From NCBI RefSeq assembly GCF_041740695.1, contig NZ_JBGSLK010000135.1, positions 1 through 64,000 of the forward strand: 64,000 nt of DNA. The letters run 5' to 3'. The number at the start of each line of letters is the position of its first letter. Position 1 is the stretch's first letter. Under the pieces are notes generated by a model. That model was not told the origin of the DNA. It saw only the letters and a list, made by a program, of their open reading frames with translations, and ran no database searches. The position numbers and the translations under genes are program-made. This stretch comes from Haliscomenobacter sp041740695. Its GTDB lineage: Bacteria > Bacteroidota > Bacteroidia > Chitinophagales > Saprospiraceae. Positions 1 to 8,710 of this stretch are shown here, one piece after another.

Positions 1-91
1 AAGGTTTAGGCTACCGCGAGCGACTTAGAGAAGAACATTGTCAAAATCGCTCGCGGTAGCCTAAACCTTCCTCAACCTCCCTAAACCTTAA
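1..91. repeat. Palindromic repeat family A, copy A1 (cut by the window edge)
   Basis: A perfect 23-bp inverted repeat (1-23 with 47-69) encloses a 23-base loop. The stem core is GGCTACCGCGAGCGA, and the arm continues rightwards with AGGTTTAGG/AGGTTGAGG-type units read as complement (70-91). The left arm probably extends beyond the window. The core and loop (CTTAG...ACATTGTCAAAA) recur at 51932-52065 and 63541-63660, with diverged versions at 4521-4625 and 5395-5505. Family A is a label used only here. Confidence 0.85.
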
Positions 92-129
92 TTTCAATAA
101 CCCAAATTTGGGCTGGTCATTCCAAAGAC

Positions 130-167
130 AAAGTGCCTTGATTCGCGTCAAGGCACTTTGCATTTTT
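130..167 (+). terminator. Intrinsic terminator-like hairpin
   Basis: A perfect 12-bp stem (130-141 with 148-159, core AAGTGCCTTGA) has a 6-base loop and is followed by GCATTTTT. The T-run lies on the plus-strand side, so it would end a plus-strand transcript entering from outside the window. Confidence 0.6.
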
Positions 168-207
168 GCACTATGGAAATTGTAATAAAGGTCAAGCAAT
201 CTTTGGA

Positions 208-232
208 ACCCGGTTTCGGCCGGGTCTTTTTT
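208..232 (+). terminator. Intrinsic terminator
   Basis: The stem ACCCGG/CCGGGT (208-213 with 220-225) is followed by CTTTTTTATT. Its orientation is plus, so it is a second terminator for a transcript coming from the left. It sits directly next to the end of the minus-strand dipeptidase gene and separates the two transcription units. Confidence 0.65.
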
Positions 233-233
233 A

Positions 234-1475
234 TTAACTTTTACTCGCTGCTTTCTCCACGGCCTTCCATACGCGAAGCACGTTTTTGGAACAAATTTTA
301 GCGATGTCTTCTTCGTTGTAGCCGCGTTTCAATAATTCAAAAATCAGATTGGGGTATTGTGATACGTCTTTGAGTCCGGTAGGTAGGGAGTCGCCTACGC
401 CGTCAAAGTCAGAGCCGATACCAACATGGTCAATTCCGATCAGTTTCACCACGTGATCAATGTGATCGGCTACCGTTTTTACGTCAGCGTACAACTTGGG
501 GTTCTTTTTACCAAACTCCTCAATGAGTGGTTTGGCAGCTGCGTCAGAATCCTTAAGGCCTGCTTTTTTCAGGATATCGTTGAGTTCATCGCGTTTTTTG
601 TTGTTGTATTCCGGGATTTTGGAATCCAGAAAGGTGGAGCCAAAATTGATTTGGATGACGCCACCGTTTTTGGCCAAAGCCTTTAATTGATCATCACTCA
701 TGTTGCGCTGCCAGCCTGGAGTGAACTTGCGGCAGGAAGAGTGGGAGGCGATGACGGGGATCTTGCTCAGTTTGACCACGTCAAAAAAGGAACTATCCGA
801 AATATGCGACACATCCACCATGATGCCTACCCGGTTCATTTCCTGTACCACTTTTTCGCCAAAAGGGCTTAGGCCGTTCCAGGTACCCGTCGTATCGTAA
901 GAGGAATCACAAATCTGGTTGTCCTTGCCGTGGGTGAGGGTGATGTAGCGAATACCCCGGCGGTGGAAATAGGCCACATTGGCGAGGTCGTCCATCATGG
1001 GGGCGCCGTTCTCCATACCCATTGGCATTGAAATTAGACCCTGTTTAAAATTGGCTTCCACTTCAGCAGGTGAGAGGGCGATCTTAAACTTGTCGGGAAT
1101 CTCGCGGGCAATGCCAGTGACCATATCGATCAGGGAGTCAGCGAGGAGCTTCGCCTTGCCATTGAGCTGGTAGGACGAAGGGATGTAAATCGACATGAAG
1201 GGGCAACTCAGGCCACCTTTTTTGGCGCGCACATAATCGAAGTCACCTTCCTTGGTTTCCACCGGAATCCCGATGTATTGGCGGGTCAACTGAAAATTGG
1301 TCACTTTGAGGCGGTAAGGCAAATCTACGTGTCCATCAATGATGATGTACTTGTGGGCCAATTGGTCGGCTAAAGCACGTGTGGCTTCATCCGATTGGTT
1401 TTTAAGGGCTACCTTGGGTGAACAACTCCAGCTCAGCACCAGTAGCAGGCATAGGTAGGGCAATTTTTTGAGCAT
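234..1475 (-). CDS. Membrane dipeptidase, peptidase family M19 (lipoprotein)
   Basis: A zinc-dependent renal-dipeptidase-type enzyme (family M19) that would cleave dipeptides at the cell surface. The ATG at 1475 gives 413 aa; a TTG 21 bases upstream is in frame but less likely, because from the ATG the protein opens with a clean lipoprotein signal ending in LSWSC (Cys18). Family motifs are in order: DGHVD with metal-binding His49/Asp51, MGMENG (bridging Glu), THGKDNQICDS, DVSHISD, ASHSSCR and GIGSDFDG. Length is normal for the family. The gene is divergent from the SPOR-like gene at 1644. Family assignment is strong; the physiological substrate is not deducible. Confidence 0.93.
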   Translation of the reverse strand: MLKKLPYLCLLLVLSWSCSPKVALKNQSDEATRALADQLAHKYIIIDGHVDLPYRLKVTNFQLTRQYIGIPVETKEGDFDYVRAKKGGLSCPFMSIYIPSSYQLNGKAKLLADSLIDMVTGIAREIPDKFKIALSPAEVEANFKQGLISMPMGMENGAPMMDDLANVAYFHRRGIRYITLTHGKDNQICDSSYDTTGTWNGLSPFGEKVVQEMNRVGIMVDVSHISDSSFFDVVKLSKIPVIASHSSCRKFTPGWQRNMSDDQLKALAKNGGVIQINFGSTFLDSKIPEYNNKKRDELNDILKKAGLKDSDAAAKPLIEEFGKKNPKLYADVKTVADHIDHVVKLIGIDHVGIGSDFDGVGDSLPTGLKDVSQYPNLIFELLKRGYNEEDIAKICSKNVLRVWKAVEKAASKS

Positions 1476-1643
1476 GACTAAAAATTTTGAAAACAAAGTA
1501 GTTTGTGTGAAAATGACTTATTCAGTCTGTTTGAGTTGGAAATGTAGCTACTTTTTGGCGTTTTTACGTCAAAATCGCTGTGAGTTCTTTTATTTTACAT
1601 GCAAGAAAATGCAACTGTTTAATCATAATCTAAAGTGTGAACC

Positions 1644-2033
1644 ATGTTTGGAAAATTCCTACTCCCAATCCTATGTATTTTGGTTTTTGGTCTAAAAGGT
1701 TTTGCGCAAAGTCCGGTCAAAGCGAAACCGGTTTACTGTGACAACTTACCTAGCGCTTACGATGCCAAAGCCAAACCCAAGGCCCTTCCTGTGTTTAATA
1801 CCAAAACCGGACTAGAATACCGAGTGCAGGTGGCTGTACTCAAAGATACCGACCCCCGCAATTACCATTTTCACAATAGTCTGGCCGCTCGTTATCAGCC
1901 CTGTGAGCAAGTGTGGATTGTAGAGTCTAAAAAGACCTTTAAGAGCAGAGCAGAGGCGGAGCGCCTGAAGGCAGAGTTGGAAAGGTTGGGGTACCCCGGG
2001 AGTTACATTACGACGATTGTGTCGTATGAGTAG
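1644..2033 (+). CDS. Small exported SPOR-like domain protein
   Basis: A 129-residue protein with a Sec signal peptide (residues 1-22, ending FAQ) and one SPOR-like fold at about 58-125: YRVQVAVLKD strand, then a helix, then WIVESKKTFKSRAEAERLK and a final GYPGSYITTI strand. SPOR domains bind denuded peptidoglycan glycans at division or remodelling sites; here the domain stands alone after a short linker. It is transcribed away from the dipeptidase gene. Binding to peptidoglycan is inferred from the fold only. Confidence 0.7.
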   Translation: MFGKFLLPILCILVFGLKGFAQSPVKAKPVYCDNLPSAYDAKAKPKALPVFNTKTGLEYRVQVAVLKDTDPRNYHFHNSLAARYQPCEQVWIVESKKTFKSRAEAERLKAELERLGYPGSYITTIVSYE

Positions 2034-2431
2034 GTAAAGCAGGTTCCAGGGTTCCTGAGTCCCAATCACCCAAAACATTTTTTACCGCAGAGTTTCGCTG
2101 AGTAAGCACGGAGTTTCGCAGAGTTTAGGACACCTTCGGTGGCTAAGATTACTCAGAGACGCCTTGAATAAACACTAATGCCAAACAATCAAATTCTAAT
2201 CGTACTCGACCTCCGGCCACCGGAGGTGGCGAAACTTTTAAAAACTAATAAAACTCTGCGAAACTCCGTGCTTACTCTGCGAAACTCTGCGGTAAAAAAA
2301 TCAATTAAGTCAAATTTCATGTTAACTTATTGAATAAGTGTGGGCCACTATTGTCGACTCAGGTCAATGATTGCTGCAAATACAATCAGCCCCAATTGCC
2401 AATAAAATGCTGGTTTGATCCTGCAAAATAC
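2034..2431. repeat. Intergenic region with a long inverted repeat (arms 2081-2126 and 2251-2296)
   Basis: No gene is seen in these 398 bases. The left arm (2081-2126) is a tandem of CAGAGTTTCGC/ACGGAGTTTCGC-like units, and the right arm (2251-2296) is its near-perfect reverse complement, ending GCGGTAAAAAAA. The 124-base centre holds a smaller hairpin (CCTCCGGCCACCGGAGG, 2210-2226). The build, with short degenerate units forming long complementary arms, matches the other hairpin repeats in the window. It lies between converging genes and may act as a bidirectional terminator. Confidence 0.8.
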
Positions 2432-4501
2432 TCAATACCCCAACACCTTCTCCATCTCCACAGCCACCTTCTCCGCCGATAACAACATCTCCCTTTCCAA
2501 CACCTCACTCAGCGGGATCGCTGGAACGTTCGCAGCGCCAATCGTAACCACGGGCGCATCCAGGAACTTGAAGCAGTGCTGTTGAATCCGCGCAGCAATA
2601 CTTTGAGCAAAGCTGCAATTCACTGGCTCTTCGGTAATCACCAACACTCGTCCATGTTTTTTAGCCCCAGTATAAATCGCTTCCTCATCCAGTGGAGCGA
2701 TGCTCCGCAGGTCGAGGATTTCGATGCGGCCAGGGTAGCTTTTGGCGGCGTTCAAGGCCCAGTGTACCCCCATACCGTAGGTAACCACAAAGAGGGTATT
2801 GCTTGAGGCGCTGGCTTCCAGAGCCAGTCGGGCTTTGCCCAGAGGAACTATGTACTCAACATCCGGCTCAATGACCTTGGCCGCTTCGGTGCCTTTTACT
2901 TTGGACCAATACAAGCCCTTGTGTTCCAGTACGATTACCGGGTTGGGATCGTGGTAGGCCGCTTTCATCAGGCCCTTCATGTCGGCACCATTGCTGGGGT
3001 AGGCAATTTTGATGCCCCGGATGTTGCTCAGTACCGATTCGACACTGGAGCTGTGGTAGGGGCCACCGCTACCATATGCACCAACTGGAATTCGAATCAC
3101 ACAACTCACTGGCCATTTGCCATTAGAGAGGTAACAAGAGCGGCTGACTTCGGTGAACAATTGATTGAGCCCCGGCCAGATGTAATCGGCGAATTGCACT
3201 TCCACGATGGGTTTGAGCCCCAATGCCGACATCCCTACCGTACTACCTACAATGAAAGCTTCCTGAATGGGCGTATTGAACACGCGTTCTTTGCCAAATT
3301 TTTGGGCCAAGGTGGCCGCTTCGCGGAACACGCCACCCAAGCGCATGCCCACGTCCTGCCCGTACAGGAGGCACTCGGGGTATTTTTGCAGCAGTTCCTC
3401 TACGGCGTGCAGGGCGCAGTCCACCATGAGGCTTTCTTCGCCCTGGGCCGGTTGGCGTTGGCCTTTTTCAGCAGTAACGGGAGTGGGGGCAAAATCGTGC
3501 AAATACAATTCACCAGGTGCGGGATCTTCCGCTTCCTGGGCCGCTGCAAAATCAGCCCTGACTTGGGCCTGAGCTTGTTGATGGATGCTTTCCAGTTCAT
3601 CCGCACTCGCCACACCCTCTTCGAGCAGGTGCTTCCAAAACAAGGGGAAAGGATCACGAGTAAGGTGGTAATCCATATCGTCGCGGTACCATTCCTTGCG
3701 CACGCCGGAGGTATGGTGACTCAAGAGCGGTACTTCCGCATGCACCAAAAAAGGCCGCCGTTCCTTGCGGATCGTATTGATGACCTCCCGTAGGGTTTCG
3801 TAACATTCAAAAAAATCGTTGCCGCCAATGCTGCGGGTTTCCAGGCCTTTAAATCCGGCCGCGTATTCAGCCGCACTTTGGGCTCGAACCTCGGCAGCGC
3901 TGGCGGAAATGTCCCAGCCATTGTCTTGCACCAGGTAGAGGATGGGCAGTTTTTTTAACACCGCCATTTGCATGGCTTCCGACACCTCGCCCTCGGTCAT
4001 GGAGGCATCGCCGAGCGAGCACACGACGATGGGTTTATCAATGGGGTAATCCTTGGTCAAGGCGCGGGATTCCTTGTACCAAAAACCCAGTGCAACACCA
4101 GTAGCAGGAATGGCTTGCATCCCCGTGGCGGAGGATTGGTGTGGGATTTTGGGTTTGTCGGCGTCTCTCAAACTGGGGTGAGCATAATAGGTGCGCCCAC
4201 CGGAAAAAGGGTCGTCGCGTTTGGCCAACAATTGCAACATCAGTTCATAAGGCCGCATCCCGATGCTCAACAACATGGCATCATCCCGATAATAAGGAAA
4301 CAAATAATCTTGGGGCAACATTTGCATGCCCAGCGCCAATTGCACGGCTTCGTGCCCGCGTGAGGTAGCGTGGACGTATTTGGACACTAGCTTGAAGTTT
4401 TCTTCGTACAGGTCCGACATACTTTTGGCGGTAGCCATCAGTCGAAAGGCTTCAAGCAGGGTTTTGGACGGTATGGATAATTTGGTTTTAATAATGGTCA
4501 T
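2432..4501 (-). CDS. 2-oxoacid dehydrogenase E1 component, fused alpha/beta subunits
   Basis: A 689-residue thiamine-diphosphate enzyme joining E1-alpha (about 1-320) and E1-beta (about 350-689) of a branched-chain/2-oxoisovalerate-type dehydrogenase complex. The TPP motif GDASMTEGE starts near residue 167 and closes with NGW. The beta half has LLYGQDVGMRLGGVF, a transketolase-type core with GPYHSSSVES, and the C-terminal transketolase domain. Such fusions are common in Bacteroidota. No E2 or E3 gene is adjacent, so those subunits must come from elsewhere. It lies downstream of crotonase and paaZ on the same strand, separated by repeat A2. The exact oxoacid is not readable from sequence. Confidence 0.9.
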   Translation of the reverse strand: MTIIKTKLSIPSKTLLEAFRLMATAKSMSDLYEENFKLVSKYVHATSRGHEAVQLALGMQMLPQDYLFPYYRDDAMLLSIGMRPYELMLQLLAKRDDPFSGGRTYYAHPSLRDADKPKIPHQSSATGMQAIPATGVALGFWYKESRALTKDYPIDKPIVVCSLGDASMTEGEVSEAMQMAVLKKLPILYLVQDNGWDISASAAEVRAQSAAEYAAGFKGLETRSIGGNDFFECYETLREVINTIRKERRPFLVHAEVPLLSHHTSGVRKEWYRDDMDYHLTRDPFPLFWKHLLEEGVASADELESIHQQAQAQVRADFAAAQEAEDPAPGELYLHDFAPTPVTAEKGQRQPAQGEESLMVDCALHAVEELLQKYPECLLYGQDVGMRLGGVFREAATLAQKFGKERVFNTPIQEAFIVGSTVGMSALGLKPIVEVQFADYIWPGLNQLFTEVSRSCYLSNGKWPVSCVIRIPVGAYGSGGPYHSSSVESVLSNIRGIKIAYPSNGADMKGLMKAAYHDPNPVIVLEHKGLYWSKVKGTEAAKVIEPDVEYIVPLGKARLALEASASSNTLFVVTYGMGVHWALNAAKSYPGRIEILDLRSIAPLDEEAIYTGAKKHGRVLVITEEPVNCSFAQSIAARIQQHCFKFLDAPVVTIGAANVPAIPLSEVLEREMLLSAEKVAVEMEKVLGY

Positions 4502-4520
4502 GGTTTAAGGGTATGGTTTA

Positions 4521-4625
4521 GAGAGGTTGAGGAAGGTTTAGGGAGGTTTAGGCTGCCGTAAGTGTCATTGTCAACATTGCTGCGGCAGCCTAAACCTCCC
4601 TAAACCTTCTCAACCTCCTCAACCA
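4521..4625. repeat. Palindromic repeat family A, copy A2
   Basis: The left arm, about 4525-4558, is made of GGTTGAGGA/AGGTTTAGGG units ending in GGCTGCCG. The right arm (about 4580-4624) is its reverse complement, ending one base before the stop codon (4626) of the crotonase gene. The E1 gene starts 20 bases to the left. Core and loop are diverged from A1, A4 and A5. Confidence 0.85.
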
Positions 4626-5384
4626 TTATTTTTTAATTGCTCGTTTAGCATATTCAGTCAGCACCAATCTGCCACTAATGGCGGCCCGTTCTTCCAAAAA
4701 TTGATCCCAATGACTGGTTCCTTCCCAAAAAATGGCTTTCAACTCGCGCATGGCTTCGGGGCTGGATTGGGCCAGGTTGAGCGCCAGGGCATGTACCCCT
4801 TGATCCAGTTCTGCGATGCTGGGGTAAACGTTGGCGAACAACCCACGTTCCATCGCCCAGTGGGCGGAGTACCATTCGGTGGCGTTGATGGCCATTTGGG
4901 AAAAAGCCGAGGTACCTATTTTGCGTTCTACCGCAGGCCCGACCACAAAAGGGCCAATGCCTACCGCCAGTTCGCTTAGTTTGACTGCCGCATCCTGAGT
5001 AGCCAGACAGTAGTCACAAGCTGCGGCAAGACCTACGCCACCGCCAACCGCTTTGCCCTGGATGCGACCAATCACCAGTTTGGGACTTTTGCGCAGGGCA
5101 TTGATGACTTTGGCAAAGCCCGTGAAAAAGCGTTTCCCAGTGGCAAAATCTTCAATGGCAGCCAATTCATCAAAACTGGCTCCTGCACAAAAAGTACGGT
5201 CACCCGCACTTTTCAGGATGATGACTGTTGTAGCGGGATCCTGACTGGCTTGCTCAATGGTTTCACCCAGTATTTGCAGCAGGGGGCTGGGCATGGAATT
5301 ATGAGCTGGGTGATGAAAACTGATGACCCCAATTCCGTTTTCGACATGATAGCCCACCTGGCCGGATTGAATCGTTGTTGACAT
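4626..5384 (-). CDS. Enoyl-CoA hydratase/isomerase (crotonase) family protein
   Basis: A 252-residue crotonase-fold protein. The oxyanion-hole segments are CAGASFDELAA (about 65-75) and GKAVGGGVGLAAACDY (about 110-125), and LSELAVGIGP carries a Glu at a typical catalytic position. It is close in type to crotonases that sit beside paaZ in other Bacteroidota, so it may act on intermediates of phenylacetyl-CoA or a related acyl-CoA route. It is flanked by A-family repeats on both sides, only 107 bases from paaZ on the same strand, so co-transcription is likely. Exact substrate unknown. Confidence 0.88.
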   Translation of the reverse strand: MSTTIQSGQVGYHVENGIGVISFHHPAHNSMPSPLLQILGETIEQASQDPATTVIILKSAGDRTFCAGASFDELAAIEDFATGKRFFTGFAKVINALRKSPKLVIGRIQGKAVGGGVGLAAACDYCLATQDAAVKLSELAVGIGPFVVGPAVERKIGTSAFSQMAINATEWYSAHWAMERGLFANVYPSIAELDQGVHALALNLAQSSPEAMRELKAIFWEGTSHWDQFLEERAAISGRLVLTEYAKRAIKK

Positions 5385-5394
5385 ACGTTTTTAT

Positions 5395-5505
5395 GGTTGA
5401 GGAGGTTTAGGGAAGTTTAGAAGGTTGAGTGGGTGTGAAAGTGTCAGTGAGAAGTGTGAGCTTGCGGTAGCCTAAACCTTCTCAACTTTCTCAACCTTCC
5501 TCAAC
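5395..5505. repeat. Palindromic repeat family A, copy A3, overlapping the paaZ stop codon
   Basis: The left arm (5395-5429) is GGTTGAGGAGGTTTAGGG-like. The right arm (5461-5505) starts CTTGCGGTAGCCTAAACC and continues through CTCAACC units. The centre differs from the other A copies. The paaZ stop codon (TGA, 5491-5493 on the minus strand) lies inside the right arm, so the repeat contributes the last codons of that gene. Confidence 0.8.
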
Positions 5506-7545
5506 TTTTTTCCTGACCATGGTGAGAATGGTGGCAATGGCCACCGTCTCATTGGTTTGGTCAAATACTTCTACCAACCATTTAACGATTCCTTTGGGCA
5601 CATCGTTCTCATCGCGCTGCTCCTGAGCGATTTTTTCTTTCACGGTCAAGCGCACCCCGATGGTCATGCCGGGGTAAACGGGCTTGGTGAAACGGCATTC
5701 TTCTAAGCCGTAGTTGAGCAAAACTGGCCCTTTACGCGGCTCCACAAACATCCCCGCTGCTTTGGAAAGAATCCAATAACCGTGGGCGACCCGGCGCTCA
5801 AAGGGAGTTCCCTCCAGGGCAGTTTCGTCCACATGGGCATAAAAATGATCCCCAGTCAGGTTGGCAAAATTGATGATGTCGCTCTCCGTGACGGTGTGTT
5901 TGTGGGTACTCAAGGTTTCGCCGATCAGTAGGTCTTCGAAGTATTTGCGGAAGGGGTGAATTTCGGCCTCGGGTTGAGCCCCGCCTACCTGGTATACTTC
6001 GGTGATTTGGCCCAGCATGGTTGGATGCCCCTGGATGGCAGTGCGTTGCAGGTAGTGTTTGATGCCCCGTAAACCGCCCAGTTCTTCGCCGCCACCCGCC
6101 CGACCCGGGCCACCGTGCGCCAACAAGGGCATTGGTGATCCATGCCCCGTGCTCTCTTTCGCGCTAGCCTCATTGAGGATCAGGATGCGCCCGTGATACG
6201 GTGCAGCCTCCATGACGTACTCTTGTGCAAAACGAGGATCGGCCGTGGCAATGGTACTGACCAATGAACCTTTTCCCAGATTGACCAATTCAATGGCCTC
6301 CGCCAAATCGTGGTAAGGCATTAAGGTACTCACGGGGCCAAAAGCTTCAATTTGGTGGGTATTGGTGTATTTCGAGGGTTGATCGTTGCGCAAGAGGATG
6401 GGGGCAAAAAAGGCCCCTTTGGCTTTATCTGCGCCGAGTACTTCAAACTGATCCAGGTTGCCGAAGGCTAAGGTGGAGTTTTGGAGCAGTTTTTCTACCT
6501 GCTGGCGGACTTCCTGCTGTTGGGTTTTGCTGACCAAGGCGCCCATACGTACCCCTTCCGTGCGTGGATCACCCAGGGTGGTTTGGGCCAGCATTTTGGA
6601 CAAGGCATTTTGGACCGCTTCAATCCGGTCCCCAGGGACAAAAATGCGGCGAATGGCGGTACATTTTTGACCGGTTTTGGCCGTCATTTCGCGGCGAATT
6701 TCTTTGAGGAACAGGTCGAAATCGGGGCTGCCGGGTTCAACATCTGGCCCCAATACAATGGCATTGAGGCTATCGGACTCCATATTGAAAGGAACACTGT
6801 GCTGGATGATACTGGGTAAGGCCCGCAATTGTTGGCCAGTTGACGCCGAACCGGTGAAAGTGACAACGTCCTGTTCACACAAGTCATCAAGAATACCTAC
6901 CCCGCTGCCACATACCAATTGCACTGCGCCTGCGGGTAAAATGCCAGAAGTAACGATGTCGCGCACCATAATTTCGCTGAGGTACGAAGTAACTTCAGAG
7001 GGTTTGACTACGGCGGGCATTCCTGCCAATAGATTAGCCGAGAGTTTTTCCAATAGGCCCCAGATGGGAAAATTGAAGGCGTTGATGTGGATGGCTACCC
7101 CATGTTTGGGCACCATGAGGTGGTGGCCGATAAAACTACCTTCTTTTGATAATTTAGCGGCTTCGCCATCCAGGTACCAGCGGGTATCGGGCAACTTGCG
7201 CCGCAGGCTGGCATAGGCAAACAGGGTGCTGATGCCCCCATCAATGTCAATCCAACTATCCGCCCGGGTGGCCCCGCTACGGTAACTTAGTGTATAGTAC
7301 TTTTCTTTGTGTTCATTGAGGAATAAGGCCAGGGCTTTGAGCATCCGCCCGCGCTCCTGGAAGCTCATTTTGCGCAAGGCAGGTCCACCCACTTTGCGGG
7401 CGTAGTGGAGGATGGCACTGTAGTCCAATCCTTCACTCCCGCAAGTACTAATGAGTGTACCATCGATGGCATCGAATTGAGGGATACCCACTCCATCATG
7501 GGGCACCCAGGCTCCCTGTAAGTAATTGTGGAGCTTGGTAGACAT
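5491..7545 (-). CDS. paaZ: PaaZ: oxepin-CoA hydrolase / semialdehyde dehydrogenase bifunctional protein
   Basis: A 684-residue fusion of an aldehyde dehydrogenase (about 1-520) and a C-terminal MaoC/R-hydratase domain (about 540-680). The dehydrogenase half shows FNMESDSLN (general-base Glu region) and TGQKCTAIRR (nucleophilic Cys). The MaoC half shows TGDHFYAHVDE and RVAHGYW. In PaaZ the hydratase domain opens the oxepin-CoA ring and the dehydrogenase oxidises the resulting semialdehyde in phenylacetate catabolism. The multicomponent epoxidase genes paaABCDE are not in the window. A Bacteroidota-type promoter and a possible operator lie just upstream (7579-7629). Confidence 0.93.
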   Translation of the reverse strand: MSTKLHNYLQGAWVPHDGVGIPQFDAIDGTLISTCGSEGLDYSAILHYARKVGGPALRKMSFQERGRMLKALALFLNEHKEKYYTLSYRSGATRADSWIDIDGGISTLFAYASLRRKLPDTRWYLDGEAAKLSKEGSFIGHHLMVPKHGVAIHINAFNFPIWGLLEKLSANLLAGMPAVVKPSEVTSYLSEIMVRDIVTSGILPAGAVQLVCGSGVGILDDLCEQDVVTFTGSASTGQQLRALPSIIQHSVPFNMESDSLNAIVLGPDVEPGSPDFDLFLKEIRREMTAKTGQKCTAIRRIFVPGDRIEAVQNALSKMLAQTTLGDPRTEGVRMGALVSKTQQQEVRQQVEKLLQNSTLAFGNLDQFEVLGADKAKGAFFAPILLRNDQPSKYTNTHQIEAFGPVSTLMPYHDLAEAIELVNLGKGSLVSTIATADPRFAQEYVMEAAPYHGRILILNEASAKESTGHGSPMPLLAHGGPGRAGGGEELGGLRGIKHYLQRTAIQGHPTMLGQITEVYQVGGAQPEAEIHPFRKYFEDLLIGETLSTHKHTVTESDIINFANLTGDHFYAHVDETALEGTPFERRVAHGYWILSKAAGMFVEPRKGPVLLNYGLEECRFTKPVYPGMTIGVRLTVKEKIAQEQRDENDVPKGIVKWLVEVFDQTNETVAIATILTMVRKKVEEG

Positions 7546-7578
7546 GTTTTGGTTCTATTTGGTCAAGGACTGAGTAAT

Positions 7579-7594
7579 ACGAATGAATGTTCGT
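7579..7594 (-). promoter_or_regulatory. Possible TetR-type operator upstream of paaZ
   Basis: ACGAATGAATGTTCGT has dyad symmetry in its outer arms (ACGAA/TTCGT). It lies 4-19 bases downstream of the -7 box, where bound repressor would cover the start of transcription. Size and placement resemble operators of acyl-CoA-responsive TetR regulators. No regulator gene is nearby, so this is suggestive only. Confidence 0.35.
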
Positions 7595-7597
7595 TTG

Positions 7598-7629
7598 CAA
7601 AGGTAGGAGATTTTTGGGATTCAGTACAA
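7598..7629 (-). promoter_or_regulatory. Promoter of paaZ (Bacteroidota type)
   Basis: On the minus strand, TTG (7629-7627), a 21-base spacer and TACCTTTG (7605-7598) match the TTTG/TAnnTTTG consensus of Bacteroidota sigma factors. It lies about 55 bases upstream of the paaZ ATG. Confidence 0.5.
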
Positions 7630-7720
7630 TTAATTTATGTTTTGTCGTAAGCTTTCAGGCTGGAGGTTGTATTTTACCTTTAATTTCAGACAAACAATAA
7701 GCATTTAAACCACCTGCATC

Positions 7721-8629
7721 ATGCTAAAGATCTTTCAAATTGGAATTTTGCTCAACTTAATCAGTGTTATGTCAAGCGCACAAACACCTACTGAAATTCC
7801 ACTTTATCCCGGTCCGATTCCCAATTCCAAGCCCACTGCGGCGAAGGAACGTGTAGACAAGCGGCCCAATGGCACCCGTTTTATAATTGGCACTACTGAA
7901 CCTACTCTGACAGTGTATATCCCCCAAAAGCCCAATGGGAAAGGGGTCGTGATTTGTCCCGGTGGTGGCTATTCGGGTACCGCTATTGATCATGAAGGTT
8001 TTGATGTTGCCAAAGCTTTTAATGCCATTGGCGTGGCTGCATTTGTGCTCAAATACCGCATGCCACTGGACACCTCCTGTATTGACAAAAGCATTGCGCC
8101 ATTGCAGGATGCCCAGCAAGCCATTCGTTTGGTGCGCAAAAATGCCGCTAAATGGAAGGTGAATCCCCGTAAAGTGGGAATCATGGGTTTTTCGGCAGGC
8201 GGGCACCTCGCTGCAACGGCAGCGACCCATTTTTACGAAAATGCCGACCCTGCTGAAAAAGATACTACCAGTGTACGACCCGATTTTGCCGTTTTGATTT
8301 ATCCGGTCATTAGTCTCAGTTACGAGTTGGCGCACGGGGGCTCGCGGGATAAATTATTGGGGGTAAAACATACCACTGCACAGCAATTTAAATTTTCCAA
8401 TGAACTACAAGTAACTGCCCTCACGCCACCAAGCTTTTTGGTACATTCTGCGGATGATGGCGCAGTGAAAGTGGACAACAGCATCGCTTTTTACCAGGCG
8501 CTGAACAAATTCAAAATTCCGGTGGAAATGCACTTGTACCCCAAGGGCGGACATGGCTATGGCATGAACAATCCGACGACGACGGACAAATGGTTTGATC
8601 GACTGGGGAATTGGCTGAAGAGTTTGTAA
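7721..8629 (+). CDS. Secreted alpha/beta-hydrolase, acetylxylan/feruloyl esterase-like (BD-FAE type)
   Basis: A 302-residue alpha/beta hydrolase with a signal peptide (1-20, ending SSAQ). It shows an oxyanion-hole strand CPGGGYSG, the nucleophile elbow GFSAGGH (Ser near 158), an acid in HSADDGAV (near 245) and the catalytic His in GGHGYG (near 277). This layout is that of the Bacteroidota esterases that deacylate plant polysaccharides. It is followed by a terminator-like hairpin and an S9 peptidase gene. Xylan relevance is an inference, supported weakly by the xylanase set 30 kb away. Confidence 0.85.
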   Translation: MLKIFQIGILLNLISVMSSAQTPTEIPLYPGPIPNSKPTAAKERVDKRPNGTRFIIGTTEPTLTVYIPQKPNGKGVVICPGGGYSGTAIDHEGFDVAKAFNAIGVAAFVLKYRMPLDTSCIDKSIAPLQDAQQAIRLVRKNAAKWKVNPRKVGIMGFSAGGHLAATAATHFYENADPAEKDTTSVRPDFAVLIYPVISLSYELAHGGSRDKLLGVKHTTAQQFKFSNELQVTALTPPSFLVHSADDGAVKVDNSIAFYQALNKFKIPVEMHLYPKGGHGYGMNNPTTTDKWFDRLGNWLKSL

Positions 8630-8635
8630 TTTGTT

Positions 8636-8685
8636 AATGAGTTGATGTGCTGATTGGCTAATGATGGCGCATCAACTCATTTTTT
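8636..8685 (+). terminator. Terminator-like hairpin after the esterase gene
   Basis: TGAGTTGATGTGC (about 8638-8650) pairs with GCGCATCAACTCA (8667-8679) and is followed by TTTTTT. It is a plausible intrinsic terminator, and also resembles the simple-repeat hairpins elsewhere in the window. Confidence 0.6.
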
Positions 8686-8710
8686 CCATTCAATATAAAT
8701 CCGACTGACA

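Noticed and set aside
2921..3793. 290-residue plus-strand frame inside the E1 dehydrogenase gene
   Set aside because: Antisense to the fused E1 gene; no recognised motif and His/Phe-rich shadow composition.
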